The translations under genes were made by a program, and so were the position numbers. From Gemmatimonadota bacterium (lineage in GTDB: Bacteria > GCA-2686955): a DNA stretch of 11,752 nucleotides. How positions within the stretch are numbered: the first letter of the stretch is position 1; each line of letters starts with the position of its first letter. The DNA is taken from NCBI GenBank assembly GCA_026991065.1, contig JALXCG010000741.1:1-11752 (forward strand), in the 5' to 3' direction. Below are positions 1 through 7,861 of the stretch, in pieces. A model generated the notes under the pieces. It saw only the letters and a list, made by a program, of their open reading frames with translations. It was not told where the DNA came from and made no database searches.

Positions 1-788
1 TCGAATCGCGTTTTGAGCAGCAGCGTTGGCTGGCGCTCTTCGGTTTCGGCACCACCTTCGGCGAGAGAAGCCGACCCACTCGATTGGGAGTGATCTCGAC
101 TTTCAATCGACGCCGCTTTCAACCGCTGGAGCATGGCGACGATGACGACCGCTCGATCGATGATGTCTATGACACGAGCCAAGTCGTCGGATTCAGCGAC
201 CTGGTCCATCTATGGGAACTTCTCGGTCGCATCGAGATCGACCACCGCAATCTCCCGGGACTTCCGTGGGCCGGCTACCGCGTCGACGGCTTCGCCGGCG
301 GAGTCCCGCCCATCAACCAGTATCGCTACGCCCACTACGGCATTGAGGGCACCAGCTACATCAATCTCTACGCCACCGATCGAGTCCTGGCTCTGCGCCT
401 CGCGTTGGAGGGGGTAGCCGGCCGCAACGCGGAGATCCCCTTTTCCGAGTTGCCGCGGCTCGGCGGTGACGATCGCTTGCGTGGCTACCCACTCGACCGT
501 TTTCGCGACAAAATTGCCGCACTGGCCACGGTTGAATACCGCTATCCGGTTCACCAAGTCATCGCCGCCCATCTTTTTCTCGACGTCGGCCGCGTCGTTC
601 CGGAGTATGAACGCCTCTTCGATGATGGTTGGAGTGGCTGGAGGAAAGGTTATGGCGCGGGCCTTCTCATCGGCTCAGCGGATGGGCAGATCCTGCAGTT
701 GGATGCCGGCTTCAGTTCCAGCGGTTTTCACTTCACCGCCTCGACCGACCCCCTCGATGCATTCGCCAAACTGGGGAAAAAGCTGTGA
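1..788 (+). CDS. BamA/TamA-like outer-membrane beta-barrel protein (Omp85 / surface antigen D15 family), C-terminal part, 5'-truncated
   Basis: The frame is open from base 3 to the TGA at 786-788, so the true start lies left of the window; the TTG at 84 is only an internal codon. About 261 residues are visible. They contain alternating aromatic/hydrophobic segments typical of barrel strands. The stretch around 450-545 reads LGG, then LRGY at 477-488, then RF and EYRYPV. This matches the conserved loop-6 (V/I/L)RG(F/Y) motif and the following strand of the Omp85 superfamily (BamA, TamA and relatives). Those proteins insert or move proteins across the outer membrane. The usual terminal strand (GFSSSGFHF, about 709-732) is followed by an extra tail of roughly 18 residues rather than ending at the aromatic residue. 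POTRA domains, if any, would be outside the window. The gene overlaps the next by four bases, which implies co-translation with the lipoprotein. Family assignment is good; whether it acts as BamA, TamA or a specialised transporter cannot be said. Confidence 0.8.
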   Translation, partial: ESRFEQQRWLALFGFGTTFGERSRPTRLGVISTFNRRRFQPLEHGDDDDRSIDDVYDTSQVVGFSDLVHLWELLGRIEIDHRNLPGLPWAGYRVDGFAGGVPPINQYRYAHYGIEGTSYINLYATDRVLALRLALEGVAGRNAEIPFSELPRLGGDDRLRGYPLDRFRDKIAALATVEYRYPVHQVIAAHLFLDVGRVVPEYERLFDDGWSGWRKGYGAGLLIGSADGQILQLDAGFSSSGFHFTASTDPLDAFAKLGKKL

Positions 789-2398
789 TCCTCCCTCCTC
801 TTTCACGCTGCACACCGCTCCTACTCATGCTGTTCCTGACCGCATGCGCCTCCACACCGCGATTCCGCGACCAGCCGATCGTATGGCGAGTGGCCGACAG
901 CCGCCCCATTGCTGAACCGCAGGAACGGGAGTTTCTGCTCCACGTCTACTTCGCTGACATCTTCGCCTTTCGGCGCATTCCGCGCGCACTGGAACTGCGC
1001 GCATCGACACCGGCCGCGAACACCAATGCACTGGACGAACTGCCCAACTCAACCTGGTTCACCAACCGCATCGGGCTCTGCCCTCTCTCCCCGGAGGAGG
1101 TGATCGAAGGGCCGAATCAGCACGGCCCCCCCCAACTTCCCTTAACCGTTGTGCATGGCAAAGGCAGCGGCGCAAACCCCGGCTTTTTCGCCAAGGACAG
1201 TCGCGGCATCACCTATCTGATCAAGTTCGATACCCTCGAGAACCCCGAGATGCAAACCGGCACCGACGTCATCGTCGGCCGGATCTTCTGGGCGCTCGGC
1301 TACAACGTCCCCTCCGATCACATCTTCTACTTCAAGCGCGACGACCTGAAACTGGCACCCGGCGCGAAGACCAAGGATGAGGTCGGCCACAAGCGCCCCA
1401 TGACCATGCTGGATGTGGACGCCGCACTGGCAACCTCGCCGATCTCTCCGGATGGGGTCTACCGCGCCCTCGCCAGCGAGTTTCTTCCCGGAATCCCCAA
1501 AGGGGGAATCTCGCCGGAAGGCACCCGTCCGGATGATCCGAATGACGTGATTCCCCATGAACTGCGGCGGGAACTCCGCGGGCTGCGGGTCTTCTGTGCT
1601 TGGCTCGGCCATACCGACATGAAAGAGGACAACACTCTGGACATGTTCCAGCCGGGGCCGGATGGAAAGGGGTACATCCGCCACTACCTGATCGATTTTG
1701 GTGAAGCGCTCGGCTCACACCAGGCGGAAAAGGGGCGCTACGAAGATGGCTGGGAGCATGCCTGGGACTGGCAAAACCAACCCAAAGCTCTACTCGCCAT
1801 GGGCTTGTGGAAACGCCCCTGGGAAGCACAGAAGGAGACGCCATGGCCGGCGATCGGCGCCTTCGCGGCGGAGCCGTTCGATCCCAAGCTGTGGCGCAGC
1901 GCCTTCCCCTACTTCCCGCTCTTTGATATGGATGCCGCCGATGCTTACTGGGGAGCCAAGCGCGTGCTCGCATTCGACCGTCCGATGCTGGAGGCGATCG
2001 TCGCCAGTGGTGACTTCAGCGACCCCGCGGCGTCCGCCTATCTCGTCGATGTTCTGCTGGAGCGCGCCCGGCGGATCGGCGTGAGTTGGCTGGAAGCGGT
2101 CACGCCGCTCGATGACTTCTCGCTGAACGGCACGCAATTGCATGCCGTCGATCTGGGGGTTTTCCACCACCTTGCCAGCCACGGCAGCGTTGAAATCCTG
2201 GATCGCGGAGACGATGTCGTGTCGACCTACAAGGTCGCGTCGGATGGCCAAGTCACCATTCCGCTGGATCCGGATCCCGGTTACCACCTGCTGCGCTGCC
2301 GCATCCGCCGCGGTCACGACCGGAAACCTGCGATGCAGATTCACTACGTGACCGCGGATGGCAATGCCAGGATCGTCGGAATCCTGCGCCGAGAGTAG
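785..2398 (+). CDS. Predicted outer-membrane lipoprotein with kinase-like motifs (uncharacterised)
   Basis: I chose the GTG at 785 because it gives a lipoprotein signal peptide: a short basic start, a Leu-rich core, then the lipobox LTAC with Cys21. It also forms a GTGA overlap with the upstream stop and has GGGG eight bases upstream. An earlier in-frame ATG at 629 would bury the signal. The product is 537 aa. Residue +2 is Ala, which favours outer-membrane sorting. The family is not one I can name, but the motif order resembles a protein/lipid-kinase fold: a Gly-rich stretch GKGSGANPG (about 125-133), a Lys in a beta strand (YLIKFD, K147), a segment like the HipA/PI-kinase helix (VIVGRIFWALGYNVP, about 162-176), a catalytic-loop-like HTDMKEDN (276-283) and IDFG (303-306). 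The last about 70 residues look like a small beta domain. Seen: the motifs. Inferred: the fold and activity. ATP is not normally present outside the inner membrane, so it may be a pseudokinase or use another donor. Coupling to the barrel gene suggests a shared envelope role. Confidence 0.75.
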   Translation: MILPPLSRCTPLLLMLFLTACASTPRFRDQPIVWRVADSRPIAEPQEREFLLHVYFADIFAFRRIPRALELRASTPAANTNALDELPNSTWFTNRIGLCPLSPEEVIEGPNQHGPPQLPLTVVHGKGSGANPGFFAKDSRGITYLIKFDTLENPEMQTGTDVIVGRIFWALGYNVPSDHIFYFKRDDLKLAPGAKTKDEVGHKRPMTMLDVDAALATSPISPDGVYRALASEFLPGIPKGGISPEGTRPDDPNDVIPHELRRELRGLRVFCAWLGHTDMKEDNTLDMFQPGPDGKGYIRHYLIDFGEALGSHQAEKGRYEDGWEHAWDWQNQPKALLAMGLWKRPWEAQKETPWPAIGAFAAEPFDPKLWRSAFPYFPLFDMDAADAYWGAKRVLAFDRPMLEAIVASGDFSDPAASAYLVDVLLERARRIGVSWLEAVTPLDDFSLNGTQLHAVDLGVFHHLASHGSVEILDRGDDVVSTYKVASDGQVTIPLDPDPGYHLLRCRIRRGHDRKPAMQIHYVTADGNARIVGILRRE

Positions 2399-2401
2399 CT
2401 G

Positions 2402-5400
2402 CTATCCGATCTCCTCTGCGGCGCTGTCGGCAAACCAACGGTAAAAAGCCGGGATCACCAGCAGGGTAAGCATGGTCGACGTAACCAGACCGCCGATCAC
2501 CACGGTGGCGAGAGGGCGCTGCACCTCACTACCGGTGCCCTCCGCCAGGAGCAGGGGGATCAGCCCCAGCGCAGTTGTCACCGCAGTCATCAACACCGGA
2601 CGCAAGCGCCGGCAGGCACCCTGAATCGCGGCGTCATCCACTGCCACGCCGCGGCGAACCAATTGGTTCAGATAGGTCACCAGCACCATTCCGTTCTCCA
2701 GCGCAATGCCGAAGAGAGCGATGAAACCGACCGACGAAGGCACCGAGAGATTCTGACCACTTAACCAGAGCGCCAGGACCCCACCCACCAACGCCAGCGG
2801 GATGTTGAGGAAGATCAGCAGGGTGTTGCGCAGCGACTGGAAACTCCCGAAAAGCAGAAGAAAGACCAGCACGAGGGTCGCGGGAACCACGATCACCAGG
2901 CGTTTGTTGGCCTCCTGCTGAAGCCGGAACTGTCCCCCCCAAGTCAGCAGGTAGCCAGCGGGGAGATCAGCCTTGGCATCGAGAAGTTCCTGCGCCTCGG
3001 CCACGAATGAGCCGATGTCCCGATCCACGACATTGCACTGCACCGTGATGAAGCGCTGGCCGTTCTCACGGGTGATCTGCCGCGGCCCCTCGACCACCGA
3101 AATCTCGGTCAGTTCACTCAACGGAATGCGAAGATGATTGGGACCGCTTACCAGAATGCTGCGGATCGCCTCGACCGTCGAACGGGCATCTTCGCGGTAG
3201 CGAACCAGGATCTCGAAGCGTCGAATCCCTTCGAAAACCTGGCCGACTCCATCGCCGCCGACCGCGGTCCGCACCACGTGCTGGACATCTTCCACATTGA
3301 CCCCATAGCGAGCAATTGCCGCCCGGTCTACCTTGATCACCAGTTGCGGTGTACCGGACACCTGGTCCACCTGGATATCTTCCGCACCACGTACTCTGCT
3401 CACCAGCGTGGCGACCTCGTTGGCTTTCTCTTCCAGCACACTCAGGGATTCGCCGAAGATCTTGATCGCCAATTCCGCCCGCACTCCTTCCAAGAGTTCG
3501 TCGACCGTCATCTCAATGGGCTGCGTCAGGTTGACCTGAACGCCCGGCACGCCCTCCAACTGGGCGCGGATGAGATCTTCGATGTCGCTTTGGCTCTCAG
3601 CTTCTCGCCACTCCTCTTTCGGTGCCAGTCGAACATACATTTCGGCGCTGTTGACGGGATCGGTGTGCGCCCCGACCTCGCCGCGACCGATCCGGCTGAC
3701 CACCTCCGTGACTTCCGGAATGGCCAGGAGGCGCTTCTCGGTTCGGAGTGCCACCTCCTTGCTCTCCTCAAGAGCGATCGAGGGGGCCATGGTGAGGCGC
3801 ACAACAATGGTTCCCTCGCGCAGACGCGGCGTGAACTCGGAACCCAGTTGCGGAAAGACGGCCGCGCCGGCACCGAGGAAACCCACGGCCAACGCAATCG
3901 CCAGCCAGCGATTGCGGACGAAGAGTCGCACCAGCGGGCGGTAGGGGCGCAGCATCGCCCGAACAATCCACGCTTCCTTTGCCCCACCGCCACGCGGACG
4001 CATGAGGATTTCGCTGAGAGCCGGCGCCAGGAAAATTGCGAACACCATCGAACCAAGCATCGCCAGCGCTACGGTATGAGCCAGTGGGCGAAAGGTTTTT
4101 CCCTCGACCCCCTGGAGCGTGAAAAGCGGTAGAAACACCACAATGATGATCACAATGGCGAAAAAGACCGGCTTTCCCACCTCGGCACAAGCGCGCGCAA
4201 CGCGTTGGCGTTTTGATTCACCTGCGCCGCCGTTGGTCAAGCTCCGATCGACGTTTTCCACCATGACAATCGTGCCGTCGACCATCATCCCAATTGCGAT
4301 CGCCAGTCCCCCCAATGACATCAAATTCGCCGAGATGCCAAAATAACGCATCAAGAGAAATGCGAAGAGTACCGAAAACGGTATCGCCAGCGCGACCACG
4401 ATGCTCGGGCGCACCCCTCCCATGAAGAGCAGCAACACCAAAGCCACAAGAATGATCCCCTGGATCAGAGCGTTGCTGACCGTAGCGACAGCCGCCTGCA
4501 CCAAACTCTTCTGTTCGTAGTAAGGAACCAGGCGCAGCCCTTCGGGGAGAATCGAATTGATCTCCTCCATCCGTTCTTCTACGGCGCCGATGACCGAGGA
4601 TGAATTGGTGCCGAAAAGCTTCACCACCATGCCAGCAACCACTTCGCCAACACCGTTGCGCGTCTGTACACCACGCCGCACCGCGCCACCCACCTGCACT
4701 TCGGCAACATCGGAGAGAAAGACAGGGAGGCCATCGGCCGCTTTGAGAACAATCGAGCGGAGATCATCAATGCCGGTGGCAAGTCCCACCGACCGGACTA
4801 CCAACTCTTCGGAGTTTCTGACAATGAACTGCGCTCCCACACTGAGGTTATTTTCTCGAATCCCCTCCGCAACCTCATCCAGCGTCACGTCGTAGCGCAG
4901 AAGCGCCTCGGGATCCACCACCACATGAAACTGCTTTTCATAGCCTCCGATTCCCAGTACTTCCGTCACCCCGGGGACAGTCTGAAGATGCAGCTTGATC
5001 AACCAATCCTGGATGGTCCGTAGTTCCTCCAAGGAGTAACTACCCGTGGTGTCATCCAGGAAGTAAAAAAGAACCAGGCCCATTCCAGTCGATATCGGCC
5101 CCATCGCCGGGTCGCCGAAACCTTCGGGAATCTCTTCCCGCGCCTCCTGCAAACGTTCTCCCACAACCTGGCGGGCGAAATAGATGTCCATCCCATCTTC
5201 GAAATAGAGATTGACCACCGACAAACCAAAATTCGAGACGGAGCGGATCTTCTCGATCCCCGGCAGACCGGCCATCGCCATTTCCACCGGCAGGGTAACA
5301 AATTTTTCAATCTCCTCCGGCGCAAGGCCATTGGTGACAGTGAACACCTGGACCAGGTTGGGCGAAACATCCGGAAACGCATCCACCGGCAGTTCGCGGT

Positions 5401-5491
5401 AGGAAAAGTATCCCGCAATCATGATCGCCAGTGCCAGAATTCCAACCAGAAGACGGTTGCGCAGGCTGGTCTCGATCAGCGTTTCAATCAT
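2402..5491 (-). CDS. czcA: Heavy-metal efflux RND pump, inner-membrane subunit (CusA/CzcA family)
   Basis: Proton-driven metal exporter in the inner membrane, working as a trimer with the adaptor and outer-membrane factor encoded just upstream. The 1029-aa product has the family's usual length and layout: N-terminal MIETLIETSLRNR followed by TM1, the periplasmic porter region with GISTGMG-like and FPDVSP segments, then a TM bundle around 345-500, a second porter half and a C-terminal TM bundle ending near the stop. TM4 reads LAIAIGMMVDGTIVMVEN. D405 and E412 match CzcA D408 and E415, but CzcA D402 is Ala399 here, as in CusA-type pumps. The segment QPIEMTVDELLEGVR resembles CzcA more than CusA and has Glu rather than Met near the CusA cleft methionine. 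The substrate (Zn/Co/Cd/Ni versus Cu/Ag) is therefore open, and the symbol is only a family label. I prefer the ATG at 5491 because homologues begin there. An in-frame TTG at 5515 overlaps the adaptor stop (TTGA), has GGAAGG upstream and would add 8 residues. The stop is 3 bp from the convergent lipoprotein gene. Confidence 0.95.
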   Translation of the reverse strand: MIETLIETSLRNRLLVGILALAIMIAGYFSYRELPVDAFPDVSPNLVQVFTVTNGLAPEEIEKFVTLPVEMAMAGLPGIEKIRSVSNFGLSVVNLYFEDGMDIYFARQVVGERLQEAREEIPEGFGDPAMGPISTGMGLVLFYFLDDTTGSYSLEELRTIQDWLIKLHLQTVPGVTEVLGIGGYEKQFHVVVDPEALLRYDVTLDEVAEGIRENNLSVGAQFIVRNSEELVVRSVGLATGIDDLRSIVLKAADGLPVFLSDVAEVQVGGAVRRGVQTRNGVGEVVAGMVVKLFGTNSSSVIGAVEERMEEINSILPEGLRLVPYYEQKSLVQAAVATVSNALIQGIILVALVLLLFMGGVRPSIVVALAIPFSVLFAFLLMRYFGISANLMSLGGLAIAIGMMVDGTIVMVENVDRSLTNGGAGESKRQRVARACAEVGKPVFFAIVIIIVVFLPLFTLQGVEGKTFRPLAHTVALAMLGSMVFAIFLAPALSEILMRPRGGGAKEAWIVRAMLRPYRPLVRLFVRNRWLAIALAVGFLGAGAAVFPQLGSEFTPRLREGTIVVRLTMAPSIALEESKEVALRTEKRLLAIPEVTEVVSRIGRGEVGAHTDPVNSAEMYVRLAPKEEWREAESQSDIEDLIRAQLEGVPGVQVNLTQPIEMTVDELLEGVRAELAIKIFGESLSVLEEKANEVATLVSRVRGAEDIQVDQVSGTPQLVIKVDRAAIARYGVNVEDVQHVVRTAVGGDGVGQVFEGIRRFEILVRYREDARSTVEAIRSILVSGPNHLRIPLSELTEISVVEGPRQITRENGQRFITVQCNVVDRDIGSFVAEAQELLDAKADLPAGYLLTWGGQFRLQQEANKRLVIVVPATLVLVFLLLFGSFQSLRNTLLIFLNIPLALVGGVLALWLSGQNLSVPSSVGFIALFGIALENGMVLVTYLNQLVRRGVAVDDAAIQGACRRLRPVLMTAVTTALGLIPLLLAEGTGSEVQRPLATVVIGGLVTSTMLTLLVIPAFYRWFADSAAEEIG

Positions 5492-5511
5492 TGTTTTTCT
5501 GTTGCCTGTGT

Positions 5512-6501
5512 TCAATGTGAGTGCCCTTCCCCGAAATCACTTTTGCGCAGTTCCGCCAGCAGCGAGAATCCACCCTGCCGGACGAACCTCTCGCCCACTT
5601 CGAGCCCCGTGACAATCTCTGCGTTCCTGCTATCGCGCCGACCGGTCTTCACTTCGCGAGCGACAAAACCATCCGCGGTCTCAACAAAAACCACCTCCTC
5701 GCCATCCAGCTCAAAAAGCGCTGTCAGGGGAATGCCACACTCCACCGTCGTCGCCAAGACCTCTACTTCGCCGGTCACAAAAAGGCCCGGCATCCAGCGT
5801 CCTTCGCGATTGGGTAGCACAACCCGGGCGCTTGCGGTACGACTCACTTCGTCGATCACCGGCGACACATAATCGATGACTCCCGTGATCGTCTGCCCCT
5901 GGCCACTGGCTGATATTGTCACGCTTTGGCCGACATCCACCGACATCAGATCGCGCTGGTAGACAGCCAGGTCGACCCAGACCGTCGACAGGTCGGCGAT
6001 CACATACATCTCCTGCTCCCGCGAAGCCGCTTCACCGAGAACGACATGTTTGGCAATGACCGTTCCCGGGATTAAGGTGCGTACCTTATAGGTCGCGAGG
6101 CTCTCGTCCGCCTCGATCACCGCGAGAATCTGCCCCTTTTTCACTTTCTCTCCAAGACGCGCTTCGACCGAGGTCACGATCCCCGCATAGCGCGGAACAA
6201 TGTGCGCTACACGCTCTGCATTGGGCACGATCTCTCCCGGTAGGGAGATCGACTTTCGCAGCGAAACAGCGCCCGCGACGCCGCTGACCAGGCCCACCGC
6301 ATCCAGATCCAGCCCGTTGCGGGAGATGTGATTGTCGCCATGGGCATCGTCATGACCATGCTCCGGGGCGTTCGCCACAGCACCATTCTCCGCGGCGTGC
6401 TCATGCTCCTTCTCTCCGTGCCCGCTCTCGCCACGCGCGGGTGTCCCTCCCAGCAGTGCAGCCACCATCGCCAGAATCATTGTCGTTTCAAACCGCTTCA
6501 T
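5512..6501 (-). CDS. czcB: Periplasmic adaptor (membrane fusion protein) of the metal efflux pump, CzcB/CusB type
   Basis: Links the RND pump to the outer-membrane factor across the periplasm. The 329-aa product starts with a signal peptide (hydrophobic MILAMVAALLGGTPARG). A His/Asp/Glu-rich linker follows at about 25-60 with seven His, and the protein ends GHSH; both could bind metal. The lipoyl/barrel-sandwich half-motifs are clear: VPRYAGIVTSVEARLGEKVKKGQ (about 103-124, first half) and IPGTVIAKHVVLGEAAS (about 144-160, second half), then IADLSTVWVDLAVYQRDL opening the beta-barrel domain. Only about 15 residues separate the two lipoyl halves, so the long alpha-helical hairpin of CusB/AcrA-type adaptors is absent. 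The protein is accordingly shorter than those. CusB-type Met-rich N-terminal motifs are not seen. Start: ATG 6501 has GGAGG ten bases upstream. GTG 6507 is four bases from the same GGAGG and forms a GTGA overlap with the upstream stop; it would add two residues. Either way the gene is translationally coupled to its neighbours. Confidence 0.92.
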   Translation of the reverse strand: MKRFETTMILAMVAALLGGTPARGESGHGEKEHEHAAENGAVANAPEHGHDDAHGDNHISRNGLDLDAVGLVSGVAGAVSLRKSISLPGEIVPNAERVAHIVPRYAGIVTSVEARLGEKVKKGQILAVIEADESLATYKVRTLIPGTVIAKHVVLGEAASREQEMYVIADLSTVWVDLAVYQRDLMSVDVGQSVTISASGQGQTITGVIDYVSPVIDEVSRTASARVVLPNREGRWMPGLFVTGEVEVLATTVECGIPLTALFELDGEEVVFVETADGFVAREVKTGRRDSRNAEIVTGLEVGERFVRQGGFSLLAELRKSDFGEGHSH

Positions 6502-6503
6502 TG

Positions 6504-7826
6504 TCACTCTCCCTCCGAAAAATTCATCTCATTCATGGCAGTAACACCCACCAGTTGTTCCATCTCCGCCCAGCGCAAATGCCCCTCTTCGGCGGCATCG
6601 ATGACCTGCTCTTTTACCTCGAAAAGACGCCGCCGGCTGTCCAGCACATCCGTGAAGCGCATCGCACCCCGCCGATGGGCCTCCGCCACCTGCTGGTGGG
6701 TTCGCTCGGCGTGCGGCAGGGCAACTCGTTTCAATGCGTCAATGCGTTCCCGGGCTATCTCCAGCGCCTGATACGCGATCTTCAAACGCGACTGCAGTTC
6801 CCTGTTCAACGCCGAACGCGAAAGCCGGCTCGCCTCGGCGCGGGCGGATTCCGCTGCCAGGCGACCTCGATTGCGATTCCAGATCGGCAGCGGCAAGCTC
6901 ACCCCCGCCACGAGCCCAAGATCCTGCGTAAGACCGTAGCGGCGGGCACCCAACATCACATCAACATCCGGCACCCACTCCTTGCGTGCCAATTCAAGCT
7001 GAGCACGTGCCGTATTGACCGCAGCATCAGCCAAAACCACTTGCGGACTGCCATCGATCCGCTCCAGGAGCAGATCCAGGGAGGCGGGCGAATTGGGGAC
7101 CTCCAAAACGCCAACAACGCGATCGAATTCGGCAGAGGTCGCTCCCCACAGCGCAGCCAATTCAAGCCGGGCGCTCCGCAGTTCCCCCTCCCTGGCGCGT
7201 TCCTGCAACTGCGCCATCTCCTTCTCCAGATCAGCCCTTTCAGCTTCGGCCGGTGGCGTGGCGCCCGCACTCACTCGCCGGGCAATCTCCAGGGCTTCCT
7301 GGGTCGCGACTTGGGTTCGTTGCTGCCCCAGCAGCCAACGCTCCTGGGCCGCCAAAACCCGCACAAATGCCAGGTGGGTCCGGGCACGTAGTTCGGTCAA
7401 AAGGCGCTCAACCTCTGCCGCCGCCAACACCTGTCCCGCCTCGGAGACCTCGACACGCCGCTCCCGCTTGCCCGCGGTCTCCACTCGTTGGGTTAGCGCG
7501 AGCGTGGTCTCCGCCCCGCCAACCCCGGTAACCTCGCCCGATCCACCAAACCCCTCGACAGCGATCTCCAACTCCGGGTTCGGGCGGCGTTCTGCCTGCT
7601 GGATCTGGCCTTTGGCTGCTTCCACCAGCGCTTCCGCGGCGCGCAGCCGCGGTTGATTCTCCACCACCATCGCAAGCGCTTGCTCCAGGTTCAGTTCGCC
7701 TCGTGGGCTCGGAGCCTGTTCCAAGGCATTCACCTGCCCCATTGTGCCCATGAAGATCACCGCAGCGCTCCAGATTGTTCGCAACAGAGAACCGTCACGC
7801 AATCCATACAACCAGTCATCGATCAT
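6504..7826 (-). CDS. czcC: Outer-membrane efflux factor (TolC/CzcC/CusC family), first gene of the metal efflux operon
   Basis: Forms the outer-membrane/periplasmic channel through which the RND pump expels metal. The 440-aa length is normal for the family. An N-terminal signal segment (hydrophobic core about 16-30, probable cut after VNA near residue 34) has no lipobox Cys, unlike E. coli CusC. Two tandem outer-membrane-efflux repeats are visible. The first starts LNLEQALAMVVENQPRL (about 45-61), with AAKGQIQQAERRPNPEL marking the helix-to-strand turn. The second has AAVNTARAQLELARKEWVPDVDV (about 273-295) and VSLPLPIWNRNRG (about 311-323). The rest is long Ala/Glu/Arg-rich coiled helices. 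The ATG at 7826 is preceded by GAGGAG with a 7-base spacer. A perfect inverted repeat begins on the last base of that site. Four-base overlap with the adaptor gene if its GTG is used. It is the promoter-proximal gene of the operon. The symbol is a family label. Confidence 0.93.
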   Translation of the reverse strand: MIDDWLYGLRDGSLLRTIWSAAVIFMGTMGQVNALEQAPSPRGELNLEQALAMVVENQPRLRAAEALVEAAKGQIQQAERRPNPELEIAVEGFGGSGEVTGVGGAETTLALTQRVETAGKRERRVEVSEAGQVLAAAEVERLLTELRARTHLAFVRVLAAQERWLLGQQRTQVATQEALEIARRVSAGATPPAEAERADLEKEMAQLQERAREGELRSARLELAALWGATSAEFDRVVGVLEVPNSPASLDLLLERIDGSPQVVLADAAVNTARAQLELARKEWVPDVDVMLGARRYGLTQDLGLVAGVSLPLPIWNRNRGRLAAESARAEASRLSRSALNRELQSRLKIAYQALEIARERIDALKRVALPHAERTHQQVAEAHRRGAMRFTDVLDSRRRLFEVKEQVIDAAEEGHLRWAEMEQLVGVTAMNEMNFSEGE

Positions 7827-7838
7827 CTAATCGCTCCT

Positions 7839-7861
7839 CGAATGATCGCCGTGATCATTCG
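7839..7861. promoter_or_regulatory. Perfect 9-bp inverted repeat next to the efflux-operon ribosome binding site (possible operator or mRNA hairpin)
   Basis: CGAATGATC at 7839-7847 and GATCATTCG at 7853-7861 are exact reverse complements separated by five bases. The repeat ends on the outermost base of the GAGGAG ribosome binding site (7834-7839) of the outer-membrane-factor gene. No T-run follows on either strand, so it is not an intrinsic terminator. A dimeric repressor or activator of the operon could bind here, or the mRNA could fold into a hairpin abutting the ribosome site. The dyad is directly seen; the function is inferred. Confidence 0.6.

Noticed and set aside
3134-4132. A 332-codon open frame on the plus strand inside the RND pump gene
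   Set aside because: It is antisense to a gene with strong family conservation and its translation shows no signal, domain or sensible composition; GC-rich coding produces such long shadows.
6441-7391. A 316-codon open frame on the plus strand opposite the outer-membrane factor
   Set aside because: Shadow of a clear TolC-family gene; no recognisable protein features.
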